NCBI RefSeq assembly: GCF_000428905.1
Contig: NZ_AUAV01000005.1
Span: 279,950-343,949, forward strand
Length of the DNA: 64,000 nucleotides
Direction of reading: 5' to 3'
DNA from: Brumicola pallidula DSM 14239 = ACAM 615
GTDB lineage: Bacteria > Pseudomonadota > Gammaproteobacteria > Enterobacterales > Alteromonadaceae
In this document: positions 19,628 to 28,794 of the stretch, piece after piece
How positions within the stretch are numbered: position 1 is the stretch's first letter
Layout of the letters: each line of letters starts with the position of its first letter
Position numbers and translations under genes: made by a program
The notes under the pieces: model-generated
The model's input: the letters and a program-made list of their open reading frames with translations, nothing else
Told to the model about the DNA's origin: nothing
The model's database searches: none

Positions 19628-21916
19628 TCAGCTTGGCATCGCTGCTAATACTGTTTCAGGACGGATGGGTAAGTCTCTTACCCTCGCCCCTACGGCGTTA
19701 AAGATTGCATTTGCAATAGCGGGTGCGACTGCAATTAAGCCCGGCTCACCTAAGCCAGTCGGAAACTCTGTGTTTTGCACAAAACTGATATCCAACTCAG
19801 GTAGATTATTCATCCTAAGAGGCGAGTAGGTATTAAGGTTCGTATCTTTAACCTGGCCTTTCTCAAAGGCTGTGCCTTCAAATAAGGCTAAGCTCATTCC
19901 CCACAACATAGAACCTTCAGTTTGAGCTAATGCGCCGTCTGGATGCACCACTGTTCCGCAGTCCAGTAGGCCAGTTAATTTATGTACTTTAACGGCACCG
20001 GTTTCAGGATTAACTTCAACATGAGCAATACAGGCGCCCCAAGTTGGCATGTCGCGCTCTTGTCCAGCAGCGATTGCGATACCAAGCCCTTGATTTTTCG
20101 GCAGCTTACGACCCCAATCAGCTCGCTCTCGGATATCAGTTAACACCTTAGCTAAACGTCTCGCACCACCCAAAGAAACAGGCGATGTACCTGCATTCTT
20201 GCCACTGGCATCGAGTAAAGATAAGCGAAAATCGATAGGGTCAGTACTTTGCTTATGCGCTATTTCGTCCATAAAAGACTCAACCGCCCAGCCCGTCCAA
20301 CCGGGCCCTACCGCTCTCAGGTAGCCTGGGACGAAGGTTTTTTGTGCCAGCGGATTATTAATCGCACGTACCCTATGGTTCGCTAAGGTATACCAATGGT
20401 TGGCACCCGCAATAGCAAACGGGTCATAAGTACCCTTTTTGTCCACACCCTCGGGCATCGAGCTCGGTGCCACAGCTAGCGTAGGCCAGCCCGCAGCGGC
20501 GCCATGTTCAATTCCGAGTAATTGTTCATCGTCGCCCCAGTACGCATTCATTTGCTGCACAGAGGGAGAGCGTACACAATCAAAACGCGAGTCATCTTCA
20601 CGTGTAAATACGAGCTTAACCGGTTTGCCGATAGCCTGGGCTGTTAATGCCGCAGGTATCATGTAATCACCCATTAAGCGGCGACCGAAACCACCACCTA
20701 AATAATACTGATGGATAATGACCTTGTCTTCGCTCATACCCATTGCTTTGGCAACCACGGGTAGAAATAATGACTGCCACTGATTGCCGCAATGGACGTG
20801 ACATATTCCGTCTTTGATCTCTACTGCTGCGTTTACAGGCTCCAAAGTAAAGTGCAATACAGACGAAGTGCGATATACAGATTCAAGGGCTGTTTTTGCA
20901 GTCTCAGCGACTTTTGTTACATCACCTTCTTCAACCACCAATGTGCCAGACCTCTTATCCTGAACAAGTGCTTCTCCTGCTGCGATAATATCTTGTTCGC
21001 TAACATTGGTTGTTTCGCCTAGGTCATACTCAACCTGCAGTGCATTGCCGGCTTTAATTGCGCCGTAATAGCTGTCGGCTAGTACAGTCACCCAACCTTG
21101 TACGGTATCGCTAGGATCCTTGAGTATTTGGTAACCCTGATAGCCTTTTACTTTCTTAGCAGTACTGTCATCAACACTTTTGATGACACTCCCATAACGA
21201 GTAGGAGGTATAACAGGTCTTGCATAAACCATGTTGTCAAGTTCAACATCGATACCATATTTCGCACTGCCATTGGTTTTAGCCGGAATGTCTAGCGCGT
21301 TGCTGGGCTTGGATATCAACTGACGGTTGGCAGGACTCTTGGGTTTGAATTCTGCCAACTCCTCGGCGCTAAATATGCGGTCAATATTACCGTTTTTTAC
21401 AATGTCGGCAAAACTGACCGATTGATTACCGGCAACGATCATGCTGTTTTCTGCTGTGCAGTCTTGCGGATTGACGCCGAGTAATTTGGCTCCAGCATCA
21501 ATCAACGCCGTGCGCCCGGCGGCTCCTGCTTGAGACATAGGCACATAGGTTTGAAAAACTGACCATGAGCCACCGGTAACCATGTAGCCCCATTTAGGGT
21601 CAGTATCAACATGCTTAATTTCAATCTTGTCCCAATCGGCACCTAGTTCGTCGGCAACGATAAGGGCGATGGCGGTACCCACATGTTGGCCCATTTCTGC
21701 ACGCGCGATATTGACCAAAATCTGGCCATTAATATCAATTTCAAACCAAACGGTTGGGCTAAATAGCTTATCCGACAGTTGCTTTGCTACGCCACCTGAA
21801 ACAACTTCAAGGGCGTTAATAGCTGGAGCAAATGCCATCATTAGACCACCACCAACTGAGCCAATCAGAAAGCTACGTCGACTGGGCACAAATGTGTCTT
21901 TGCTTAATCGAGTCAT
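19628..21916 (-). CDS. Molybdopterin-binding subunit of an IorB-like aldehyde oxidoreductase
   Basis: This is the large subunit of a xanthine-oxidase-family molybdenum hydroxylase, closest in layout to isoquinoline 1-oxidoreductase beta and membrane-linked aldehyde dehydrogenases. The 762-aa protein carries a twin-arginine signal (SRRSFL at residues 12-17), so it should be exported folded with its cofactor. The catalytic Glu motif GLGEPG is near the C-terminus, and the Mo-binding GGGFGRR loop is mid-protein. It sits one base from the 2Fe-2S subunit gene on the same strand. No cytochrome c subunit or XdhC-type maturation gene is in the window. The substrate is unknown; an aldehyde is inference from neighbours. 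Confidence 0.88.
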   Translation of the reverse strand: MTRLSKDTFVPSRRSFLIGSVGGGLMMAFAPAINALEVVSGGVAKQLSDKLFSPTVWFEIDINGQILVNIARAEMGQHVGTAIALIVADELGADWDKIEIKHVDTDPKWGYMVTGGSWSVFQTYVPMSQAGAAGRTALIDAGAKLLGVNPQDCTAENSMIVAGNQSVSFADIVKNGNIDRIFSAEELAEFKPKSPANRQLISKPSNALDIPAKTNGSAKYGIDVELDNMVYARPVIPPTRYGSVIKSVDDSTAKKVKGYQGYQILKDPSDTVQGWVTVLADSYYGAIKAGNALQVEYDLGETTNVSEQDIIAAGEALVQDKRSGTLVVEEGDVTKVAETAKTALESVYRTSSVLHFTLEPVNAAVEIKDGICHVHCGNQWQSLFLPVVAKAMGMSEDKVIIHQYYLGGGFGRRLMGDYMIPAALTAQAIGKPVKLVFTREDDSRFDCVRSPSVQQMNAYWGDDEQLLGIEHGAAAGWPTLAVAPSSMPEGVDKKGTYDPFAIAGANHWYTLANHRVRAINNPLAQKTFVPGYLRAVGPGWTGWAVESFMDEIAHKQSTDPIDFRLSLLDASGKNAGTSPVSLGGARRLAKVLTDIRERADWGRKLPKNQGLGIAIAAGQERDMPTWGACIAHVEVNPETGAVKVHKLTGLLDCGTVVHPDGALAQTEGSMLWGMSLALFEGTAFEKGQVKDTNLNTYSPLRMNNLPELDISFVQNTEFPTGLGEPGLIAVAPAIANAIFNAVGARVRDLPIRPETVLAAMPS

Positions 21917-21917
21917 T

Positions 21918-22424
21918 TTAACTTACTCCCTGAGTGTTTCGGGTTGCTGTCTTCGGCTTGTAAATTTGGACCACCGAGTCGGATTGCATTGCAACCTCTT
22001 TGATAGCTTCTTTAATACGGATATAAGTCATGCAGCGACACAAGTTACCGCTCATATAGGTTTCGATTTCATCTTCGCTCGGATTGGCATTGGTTGCGAG
22101 TAACGCAGCAGCTTGCATGATTTGTCCTGATTGGCAGTAGCCGCATTGCGGTACTTGGTGTTCTATCCACGCTTTTTGTAATGGATGCTGGTTTTCTAAA
22201 CCTTCAATTGTTCGAATGTCTGTATTAGCGATTGCATTAATCGGGAGTGAGCAAGAACGCACGGGCGAACCATTTAAGTGCACCGTGCAGGCGCCACACA
22301 TGGCAATACCACAGCCAAATTTAGTGCCCTTTAAGCCGAATTCGTCGCGGATCACCCATAATAAAGGCGTGTCGGCCTCTGCATCCGTTCTTATCTTTTT
22401 ACCGTTCAATGAAAATTCAATCAT
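21918..22424 (-). CDS. 2Fe-2S subunit of a molybdenum hydroxylase (IorA-like)
   Basis: This 168-aa small subunit carries two [2Fe-2S] clusters. The plant-type site is CGIAMCGACTVHLNG plus a following Cys, and the second site is CGYCQSG with LCRCMTY. It passes electrons out of the Mo subunit encoded directly downstream. It has no signal peptide and would be co-exported with its Tat-bearing partner, as is known for this family. The first gene of the pair, it is preceded by yqhD on the same strand with a 25-bp gap, so all three may be co-transcribed. Confidence 0.9.
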   Translation of the reverse strand: MIEFSLNGKKIRTDAEADTPLLWVIRDEFGLKGTKFGCGIAMCGACTVHLNGSPVRSCSLPINAIANTDIRTIEGLENQHPLQKAWIEHQVPQCGYCQSGQIMQAAALLATNANPSEDEIETYMSGNLCRCMTYIRIKEAIKEVAMQSDSVVQIYKPKTATRNTQGVS

Positions 22425-22449
22425 GCTTGTATCCTTTTGATACTGCCAA

Positions 22450-23607
22450 TTAAAGCGCAGTGACTAAAATTTCACGGCTTACGTCAATTGTAACAGAACT
22501 ATGTTCACCTAACTTAAGCATACCATGTTGAGTTAACTTTTCGATCAATAAATCAATATCCGCTGCACCTAAATCGACATGTGATAAACGCGTTGGAACT
22601 TGCATCTTTTCGAAAAACTGCTCGGTTAATTCAATCGCACGATTAATACGTGAATCCTCATCACCGTCTGTCACATTCCAGACACGCTCGGCGTACTGCA
22701 ATAATTTTTCACGTTTAGCTTCCTTGCGCACTTTCATTACGGCAGGTAACACTATTGATAATGTTCGAGCATGATCAATGCCGTGAGTACCTGTTAGTTC
22801 ATGACCAATCATATGAGTTGTCCAATCTTGCGGCACACCCGCTCCAATTAAACCATTAAGCGCCATTGTTGCCGCCCACATAATATTGCCGCGAACTTCT
22901 AGGTCTTTAGCAGTCTCAGGAGCCAGTGCTTTTGGTCCTTCTTCAATTAAAGTAAGAAGTAGTCCTTCAGCAAAACGATCTTGTACTTTAGCGTTTACGC
23001 TGTAGGTCAGGTACTGCTCCATGGTGTGAACAAATGCATCCACTGCACCGTTGCCGATTTGGCGATCGGACAATGACAGTGTTACCGCGGGATCCAGTAT
23101 CGCAAAGATAGGGCGAACTAGCGGGCTTGCGAATAGCAGCTTATTACCATTACGTGTCACTACAGCACCCGTGTTCGACTCAGAACCGGTTGCTGGTAGA
23201 GTCAATACACAAGCAAGTGGCAAGGCCTTGTGAATGCGTGCGTGCTTGCTTACGATGTCCCAAGGGTCTTCACCTTCGAACAACGCTACAGCAGCAATAA
23301 ATTTGGATCCGTCAACAACCGAGCCACCGCCAACCGCTAAAATAAAGTCGATATTGTTTTCTTTTATAATATCTTGTGCCTTCATTAGCGTGTCGTAACT
23401 TGGGTTTGGCTCGATACCAGAGAATTCAAACCAAGTATGATTGGCTAATGCTTTTGTAACTTGCTCGTAAACGCCGTTACTTTTGATTGAACCGCCGCCG
23501 TAGGTCACGAGTACTTTCGCATCGCTAGGGATCTGCTTGCTTAATGAGGCTATTTGACCCTCACCAAAATGAATTCGAGTGGTGTTTTGGAAACTAAAAT
23601 TTAGCAT
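22450..23607 (-). CDS. yqhD: NADPH-dependent aldehyde reductase YqhD
   Basis: This iron/zinc-dependent type III alcohol dehydrogenase reduces short aldehydes, including glyoxal-type and lipid-peroxidation products in E. coli. The 385-aa sequence matches E. coli YqhD closely: FGEGQIASL near the start, YGGGSIK, the cofactor loop AVGGGSVVDGSKF, and metal ligands in NGAVDAFVHTMEQY (Asp, His) and HELTGTHGIDHART (His, His). Between DJ-1-type genes and a molybdenum hydroxylase, it points to aldehyde detoxification. E. coli uses the AraC-type YqhC for control; none is seen here, and a LysR gene lies divergently one gene away. Confidence 0.93.
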   Translation of the reverse strand: MLNFSFQNTTRIHFGEGQIASLSKQIPSDAKVLVTYGGGSIKSNGVYEQVTKALANHTWFEFSGIEPNPSYDTLMKAQDIIKENNIDFILAVGGGSVVDGSKFIAAVALFEGEDPWDIVSKHARIHKALPLACVLTLPATGSESNTGAVVTRNGNKLLFASPLVRPIFAILDPAVTLSLSDRQIGNGAVDAFVHTMEQYLTYSVNAKVQDRFAEGLLLTLIEEGPKALAPETAKDLEVRGNIMWAATMALNGLIGAGVPQDWTTHMIGHELTGTHGIDHARTLSIVLPAVMKVRKEAKREKLLQYAERVWNVTDGDEDSRINRAIELTEQFFEKMQVPTRLSHVDLGAADIDLLIEKLTQHGMLKLGEHSSVTIDVSREILVTAL

Positions 23608-23653
23608 GGATATTACTTCTCATTATTTTTAAAAAAAGTTCAGGGATTTTAAT

Positions 23654-24352
23654 CTAAGCTAGGGCTGTAAGTAATTTTTGTGCAGCTAATTCTGAGCTTT
23701 GAGGGTTTTGACCTGTTATTACTAAGCCATCCTGGATCGCAAGTACATTCCAATCAGCTACTTTTTGATACTTGCCACCGCGCTTAATTAACTCATCTTC
23801 TAGCAAGAAAGGAACAATATCCATTAGCTGCACGGCATCTTCTTCACTATTGGTAAAACCCGTTACTGCTTTGTCCTTAACTATATGTTTGCCAGCAGCG
23901 TCTTTGACATTCAAAAATGCAGCTGTTGCATGACAAACTGCGGCGACTGGCTTGTTGGCAGCTAAGAAGCTTTCAATCAATGAAATAGAAATTAGGTTGT
24001 CAGTAAGGTCCCATAATGGCCCGTGACCACCTGGGTAGAAAACAGCGTCGTAGTCTGACGCGTTTACATCAGCCAACTTAGTTGTATTAGCCATTAATGC
24101 TAGGACTCCGTTATCGGCGTCATAGCGCTTGGTTGACGGCGTTTGAAAATCTGCTAATTCACTTTTCGGATCAATAGGTGGTTGGCCACCCTCAGGCGAA
24201 ACTATAGTCACTTTTAAGCCTGCATCGATAAACGTATAGTAAGGCGCGGCAAATTCTTCTACCCAAAACCCTGTTTTTTCGCCGCTATTGCCTAGCTCGG
24301 CATGGGAAGTTAACACCATTAATACGTGCTTAGCTGTTTGTTGTGTATTCAT
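23654..24352 (-). CDS. DJ-1/PfpI-family protein, copy A (Hsp31-like)
   Basis: This 232-aa class I glutamine amidotransferase-fold protein has the nucleophile elbow AVCHATAAF and the upstream acidic residue in the GGQPPIDPKSE segment, like the Hsp31/glyoxalase III branch. Such proteins convert methylglyoxal to lactate or repair glycated molecules; the exact activity here is inference. It lies 46 bp upstream of yqhD on the same strand and is divergent from a LysR regulator. A paralogue of the same length and roughly 60 percent identity by eye lies on the other side of that regulator. Confidence 0.88.
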   Translation of the reverse strand: MNTQQTAKHVLMVLTSHAELGNSGEKTGFWVEEFAAPYYTFIDAGLKVTIVSPEGGQPPIDPKSELADFQTPSTKRYDADNGVLALMANTTKLADVNASDYDAVFYPGGHGPLWDLTDNLISISLIESFLAANKPVAAVCHATAAFLNVKDAAGKHIVKDKAVTGFTNSEEDAVQLMDIVPFLLEDELIKRGGKYQKVADWNVLAIQDGLVITGQNPQSSELAAQKLLTALA

Positions 24353-24408
24353 TATCTTTCTCGCATCTGTTTTAGTGTACGCATAGTGTAGATCTTAAGA
24401 TGATTTCT

Positions 24409-24455
24409 AACAATACCAAGAAAATAGATAACATTGTTCTAAAAATTAATACAAT
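24409..24455. promoter_or_regulatory. Candidate LysR operator in the divergent promoter
   Basis: Repeated half-sites AACAAT (24409-24414), ATTGTT (24433-24438) and ACAAT (24451-24455) form two inverted pairs between the divergent starts. One, ATTGT-N13-ACAAT, resembles a LysR-type box. A TATGAT -10-like hexamer sits at 24462-24467 for the regulator. Confidence 0.45.
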
Positions 24456-24472
24456 CTTTGCTATGATGGCGT

Positions 24473-25405
24473 ATGAATCTATATTTTGAACAACTCAAAA
24501 GTATGGTGGTCTTTGCTCAAGTCGTTGAGCAGGGCAATCTAACCGCCGCGGCAAAACATATTGGATTATCCCGAGCGGTTGTCAGCTACCACATTAAAAA
24601 ACTGGAATCTGAGCTTGGGGTGAAATTACTTAACCGCACTACACGCTCAATTGCGTTAACCGAAGCTGGAGCTGAGTATTATCAGTCTTGCCGAGTCATC
24701 GCAGAGCGAGCAATAACTGCTAACCAGCAAATAGAGAATATTAAAAACGAACCCGAGGGCCTATTGAAGATAACCTGCCCTGTCAACGTGGGTTTGCAAA
24801 TGGTAGTGCCTGCATTAAATCACTTTCGCAGCTTGTATCCCAAAATTGACCTCGATGTAATGCTCACCGACGAGGTAGTTAATATTATGCAAGAGGGCAT
24901 CGATCTCGCAATTCGAGGCGCACCATTGCCTGATTCAGGCTTACAAGCCCGTCAGCTTTCTACATTAGCGACCTGCTTATGTGGAGCCCCAGATTATTTC
25001 AAAAGACGAGGTCGACCAAGCACCCCTGCAGATCTAGAAGAGCACGACTGGGTAGTGTATCAAATGACCTCACCAGCCATCGAACTGAATAAGGGCGGCC
25101 ATGTGTATAGTGTTTTGGTTAGAGGTGGCATTAGTACTAATAATGCGGCGGCACGAACCGCTTTTATCGAGGGTGGTCATGGCTTAGGCCGGATCCCAGT
25201 ATATGATGCTTGGCCCAAAATTCAAGCAGGTACTTTGGCATCCGTATTGGATGATTACCAGTTAAAAGACATTGACATATATGGCGTTTTTCCTCCTGGC
25301 AGTGCCGCCTCAAAAAAACTGAGGCTGTTGCTTGATTATTTAAAGGAGTATTTCATTAAAATTGACCGCCAAACTCAAAACCCGATGTCTAACATAAGGC
25401 GCTAA
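24473..25405 (+). CDS. LysR-family transcriptional regulator
   Basis: This 310-aa regulator has the N-terminal winged helix-turn-helix (FAQVVEQGNLTAAAKHIGLSRAVVSYHIKKLE, about residues 14-45) and a substrate-binding effector domain of the CrgA/DsdC-like branch (LDLAIRGAPLPDSGLQAR-type segment). It is flanked by the two DJ-1 paralogues, transcribed divergently from copy A and convergently with copy B. By position it probably controls copy A and yqhD, possibly sensing a reactive aldehyde. The effector is not known. Confidence 0.9.
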   Translation: MNLYFEQLKSMVVFAQVVEQGNLTAAAKHIGLSRAVVSYHIKKLESELGVKLLNRTTRSIALTEAGAEYYQSCRVIAERAITANQQIENIKNEPEGLLKITCPVNVGLQMVVPALNHFRSLYPKIDLDVMLTDEVVNIMQEGIDLAIRGAPLPDSGLQARQLSTLATCLCGAPDYFKRRGRPSTPADLEEHDWVVYQMTSPAIELNKGGHVYSVLVRGGISTNNAAARTAFIEGGHGLGRIPVYDAWPKIQAGTLASVLDDYQLKDIDIYGVFPPGSAASKKLRLLLDYLKEYFIKIDRQTQNPMSNIRR

Positions 25406-25463
25406 GATTGGTGCTAACACGACATTTAAGGCACCTCTGTATACTATTAGTAATTAAGTGTAA

Positions 25464-26162
25464 TCACGCGTTCAATTTGCTGACTAGTCTCTTTGCCGCA
25501 GCCGCCGAACTTGACGGGTTTTGCCCGGTAATGATTAGACCATCTTCAACTGTGAATGAGGCCCAGTCAGGGCCTTTTTGGTAAACGCCACCTTTTGCTC
25601 TTAGCTCATTTTCTAATAGAAAAGGGACCACTTGCGAGAGTTCAACCGCATCTTCTTCAGTGTTACTAAAACCGGTAACAGTTTTGCCATTAACGATTGA
25701 TCCACCTTGTGGATCCTTAGCATTTAGAAATACAGCACTAGCGTGACAGAGCGCGGCAACTGGCTTGTTGTGCTTAATTGAGTTTTCAATCAATGAAATT
25801 GAATCTACATTATCAACTAAATCCCACAGTGGGCCATGGCCGCCGGGGTAAAAAATAGCGTCTATTTGATCAAATTCAATGTCGCTTAGCTTTAAAGTAT
25901 TTGCTAGTTTTGCTTGTGCTTTTGCATCCTTATCGAATTTTCGTGTATCCTCAGTTTGAAAATCAGCTAACTCACTTTTGGGGTCGATAGGTGGTTGCCC
26001 GCCTAATGGGCTTGCTAAAACAACATTAAAGCCAGCATTCTTCAAAACGTAATAGGGTGCAGCCAATTCTTCAACCCAGAAACCTGTTTTTTCGCCTGTG
26101 TTGCCTAATTTATCATGTGAGGTAATTACCATCAAAATGGTCTTTTTTGCTAAATCTGTCAT
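25464..26162 (-). CDS. DJ-1/PfpI-family protein, copy B
   Basis: This 232-aa paralogue of the protein at 23654-24352 shares the TGFWVEE, GGQPPIDPKSELADFQT, FYPGGHGPLWDL and TGQNP blocks. Its nucleophile elbow reads ALCHASAVF. It likely has the same reactive-carbonyl or glyoxalase III-type role, with divergence in the middle and C-terminus that may change substrate range. It converges on the LysR gene. Its upstream region does not show the ATTGTT half-sites seen before copy A, so control may differ. Confidence 0.87.
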   Translation of the reverse strand: MTDLAKKTILMVITSHDKLGNTGEKTGFWVEELAAPYYVLKNAGFNVVLASPLGGQPPIDPKSELADFQTEDTRKFDKDAKAQAKLANTLKLSDIEFDQIDAIFYPGGHGPLWDLVDNVDSISLIENSIKHNKPVAALCHASAVFLNAKDPQGGSIVNGKTVTGFSNTEEDAVELSQVVPFLLENELRAKGGVYQKGPDWASFTVEDGLIITGQNPSSSAAAAKRLVSKLNA

Positions 26163-26532
26163 ATAATTCCTGTATTACTTTATAAGTGTCTTAAGGAGCG
26201 TATAGGATATACGAAACCAGTATGATTTTGGTGTTATCACTGTTGGTCATCAAACATGCTATTTTGGCATAAGACGATGCGTCGGTCCTACAGTCTAGTG
26301 TCAAGGCGAATAAACATCTCACATGGTCTAGCAAAAAAGATAAAGCAGTCTTGATTAATTAGACTACTATATAATTAAATATACAATTGAATTGCGGAAA
26401 TGAGGTCTAATGGCGATTTTTGAATGCTATTGATTAAGCCAGTATATCGCCACCTTTTTTTCTTTTTCAAATATACGTGCAATGTAGACATTATTGTCAA
26501 TTCTAAAATGACTTTTGATAAAGGAAGTATCT
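26163..26532. other. 370-bp divergent gap before the PCuAC gene
   Basis: No protein gene is seen. It holds a perfect TATAAT at 26370-26375 and a terminator-like hairpin with T run at 26411-26466, described separately as a possible small RNA. Confidence 0.5.
26382..26466 (+). ncRNA. Possible small RNA or short leader transcript
   Basis: A TATAAT at 26370-26375 would start a transcript near 26382. About 30 bases later TGGCGAT (26411-26417) pairs with ATCGCCA (26446-26452), followed by a long T tract. The -35 is poor and the loop is long (28 bases), so this is only a candidate. Confidence 0.3.
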
Positions 26533-27006
26533 ATGCATCAGCGTCACAAAATAGGATTTATTTTTTCTATAATCCTTGTGTTAATGGCTAATTCAGCCAG
26601 TCTTCACGCTCACGAGCACAAGCAGGCGAAAGGAAAAGTGGCTGTCGAGAATGCTTGGGCGCGAGCGACGTTTGCGCTAGCAAAAACAGGTGCCGTTTAT
26701 TTGAGTATAGATAATCAAAGTAAAAGCGACTTAAAACTCTTATCGGTTAGCGTTGACTCTGCTGTTGCGAGTGAGGCTCAGTTGCATGAAACCTTAATGC
26801 AAGAAGAAATGATGATGATGCGCGAAGCCCAAGACGGATTTGAAATTCCTTCAGGCACAAGCCTTGAATTTTTGCCCGGTGGGAAGCACGTAATGTTAAT
26901 GGGGCTTGAAAAACCCCTCGAGACAGGCGAGCAATTTATATTGTCTTTGATATTTGAAAATAACAAAGTAGTACGAGTTCCTATTGAAGTAAAAGATGCT
27001 CGATAA
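26533..27006 (+). CDS. PCuAC-type periplasmic copper chaperone
   Basis: This 157-aa exported protein has a signal peptide ending near SLHAHEH and a PCu(A)C cupredoxin-like domain (AWARATFALAKTGAVYLSI). PCuAC proteins carry Cu(I) to cytochrome oxidase CuA sites. Copper-ligand residues are visible as the His of QLHETLM, the Met-rich EEMMMM and the late His/Met in GGKHVMLMGL. A TTG at 26515 opens the frame, but AAGGAAG eight or so bases before ATG 26533 sets the start there. Other Cu oxidase assembly genes (Sco) are absent nearby. Confidence 0.88.
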   Translation: MHQRHKIGFIFSIILVLMANSASLHAHEHKQAKGKVAVENAWARATFALAKTGAVYLSIDNQSKSDLKLLSVSVDSAVASEAQLHETLMQEEMMMMREAQDGFEIPSGTSLEFLPGGKHVMLMGLEKPLETGEQFILSLIFENNKVVRVPIEVKDAR

Positions 27007-27032
27007 AAATCAACTAAACTGGAGAAAATTTA

Positions 27033-27500
27033 ATGAGTCAAATAGATATTGGTATAAGCGAAGTTAGCAGACAAGAAATAGCCCACGGCCTTAACAAACT
27101 GTTGGCCGACTCATACACATTATACCTGCAAACGCATAACTTTCATTGGAATGTAACCGGTCCACAATTTCGTGAATTACATTTGATGTTTGAAGAACAT
27201 TACACTGAGCTTGCACTCGCGGTGGATGAAATAGCTGAGCGAATTAGAACCTTAGGCTTCGCTGCGCCAGCCACCTACAGAGCCTTTGCTGAACTCAGCA
27301 CGGTAAAAGAAGTGGATGGCGTGCCTGAAGCTACTGAAATGGTTAATATTTTAATGCAAGCACATGAAACGGTAGTTCGTACTGCTCGGGGAGTGTTGAA
27401 AATTGCTCAGCAGGCTGATGATGAATCCAGCGCATCTTTAATTGGCGATCGCATGCGCGCGCACGAAAAAACAGCTTGGATGTTACGTGCGACGCTATAA
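27033..27500 (+). CDS. dps: Dps-family ferritin-like DNA protection protein
   Basis: This 155-aa dodecameric miniferritin oxidises Fe(II) with peroxide and can shield DNA. The ferroxidase ligands are recognisable in [14 protein letters not shown] and in [26 protein letters not shown]. The N-terminus lacks a long Lys-rich tail, so direct DNA binding is uncertain. It starts 26 bp after the copper chaperone gene with GGAG upstream, so the two may be co-transcribed, linking metal handling and oxidative stress. Confidence 0.93.
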   Translation: MSQIDIGISEVSRQEIAHGLNKLLADSYTLYLQTHNFHWNVTGPQFRELHLMFEEHYTELALAVDEIAERIRTLGFAAPATYRAFAELSTVKEVDGVPEATEMVNILMQAHETVVRTARGVLKIAQQADDESSASLIGDRMRAHEKTAWMLRATL

Positions 27501-27619
27501 AAATTAATTCAAATTGTCGATCACAAAAAGCTGAGATCGAACAAATTGTGTGCATGGAAATGAGGCGATATAAATCGATTTTCGTCTCGTTCCGCACGCC
27601 TTAAAACGAGATAATACTT

Positions 27620-28702
27620 ATGAACAGAACGCTTATTGCCGCCACCATTCTTACTGCTCTGCCTACGTTTACCATTGCAACTGAAATAAAAGTTGAAGAG
27701 CTCGCTAGTGGATTAAAAAACCCTTGGAGTATTGCCTTCATGAATAATGGCGATGCCTTGGTCACTGAGCGTGCTGGTGGTTTGCGCCTACTTTCAAAGA
27801 GTGGTGAACTGAGTCCTGCAATAAGCGGTTTGCCTGAATCCTCAGTATTTGGACAAGGGGGAATGTTGGGCGTAACTATGCATCCTGACTTTGATGATAA
27901 CAAGTGGGTTTATGTTTGCTTGTCTGTTGCTAATGGTAAACAAAGAGGCAGTGAAGTTCATCGCGGCAAGTTAGTCGGCACAACACTGGAAGATGTCAAA
28001 GAGATTTTTGTCGCTAACCCTAAACTCGATACCGGTCATCATTTTGGTTGCAGACTAGTTTTTGATAACGATAAAAAGTTATTCATTTCTTTGGGTGACA
28101 GGACCAAACAAGATCAAGCGCAATTAACCAGTAATCATATTGGGGTGGTGGTAAGAGTGAATGATGATGGCTCTGTGCCAAGCGACAACCCATTCTTAGA
28201 CGGCCAAGCGCCAGAAGTCTTCAGCTATGGTCATCGCAATGTGCAAGGCATGGCACTGTACCCTGCAAGTGGCCAAATTTGGACACATGAACATGGGCCC
28301 AAAGGCGGTGATGAAGTTAATATTCTAGCCAAAGGTGGTAACTACGGTTGGCCTAAAATCACCTACGGGGTAAATTACAACGGTAGTTCAATCACCGATA
28401 AAACTGAGATGGATGGTATGCTTCAGCCGCTCACTTACTGGGTACCTTCTATTGCCCCAAGCGGAATGGCGTTTTACACGGGTAATGAGTTTCCTGAGTG
28501 GAAAGGTAACTTGCTGATCGGTTCTTTAAAGTTTAGATACCTTAATAGAATGGATATGGACGGTGAAAAAGTAGTGAAGCAGGAGGAGCTACTTAAAGAA
28601 CGCAACGAACGCATTCGCGATGTAAAACAGGCGCCAGATGGCAGTATTTATCTGCTCACTGATGATGTCAACGGTAAAGTATTAAGGTTAACAAAGGGCT
28701 AA
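27620..28702 (+). CDS. PQQ-dependent sugar (aldose) dehydrogenase, periplasmic
   Basis: This 360-aa exported protein (signal MNRTLIAATILTALPTFTIA) has the six-bladed propeller of soluble PQQ glucose/aldose dehydrogenases like E. coli YliI/Asd. Characteristic segments are LKNPWSIAFM, the TGHHFGCRLVF catalytic His region, FSYGHRNVQGMAL, THEHGPKGGDE and GGNYGWP. It probably oxidises sugars in the periplasm. No PQQ synthesis genes are in the window, so cofactor supply is unknown. Confidence 0.88.
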   Translation: MNRTLIAATILTALPTFTIATEIKVEELASGLKNPWSIAFMNNGDALVTERAGGLRLLSKSGELSPAISGLPESSVFGQGGMLGVTMHPDFDDNKWVYVCLSVANGKQRGSEVHRGKLVGTTLEDVKEIFVANPKLDTGHHFGCRLVFDNDKKLFISLGDRTKQDQAQLTSNHIGVVVRVNDDGSVPSDNPFLDGQAPEVFSYGHRNVQGMALYPASGQIWTHEHGPKGGDEVNILAKGGNYGWPKITYGVNYNGSSITDKTEMDGMLQPLTYWVPSIAPSGMAFYTGNEFPEWKGNLLIGSLKFRYLNRMDMDGEKVVKQEELLKERNERIRDVKQAPDGSIYLLTDDVNGKVLRLTKG

Positions 28703-28794
28703 ATTTCGCTTTGTAAATCAACCAAACGGCTAGGTTTAAATGCTAGCAGTTTCTTTAGTGGCAGTCCAAAATACCTCAGAATCCCAATAACTGT

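Noticed and set aside
24353..25463. Possible transposition of the DJ-1/LysR block
   Set aside because: The DJ-1 copies are diverged paralogues with no terminal inverted repeats, target duplications or transposase.
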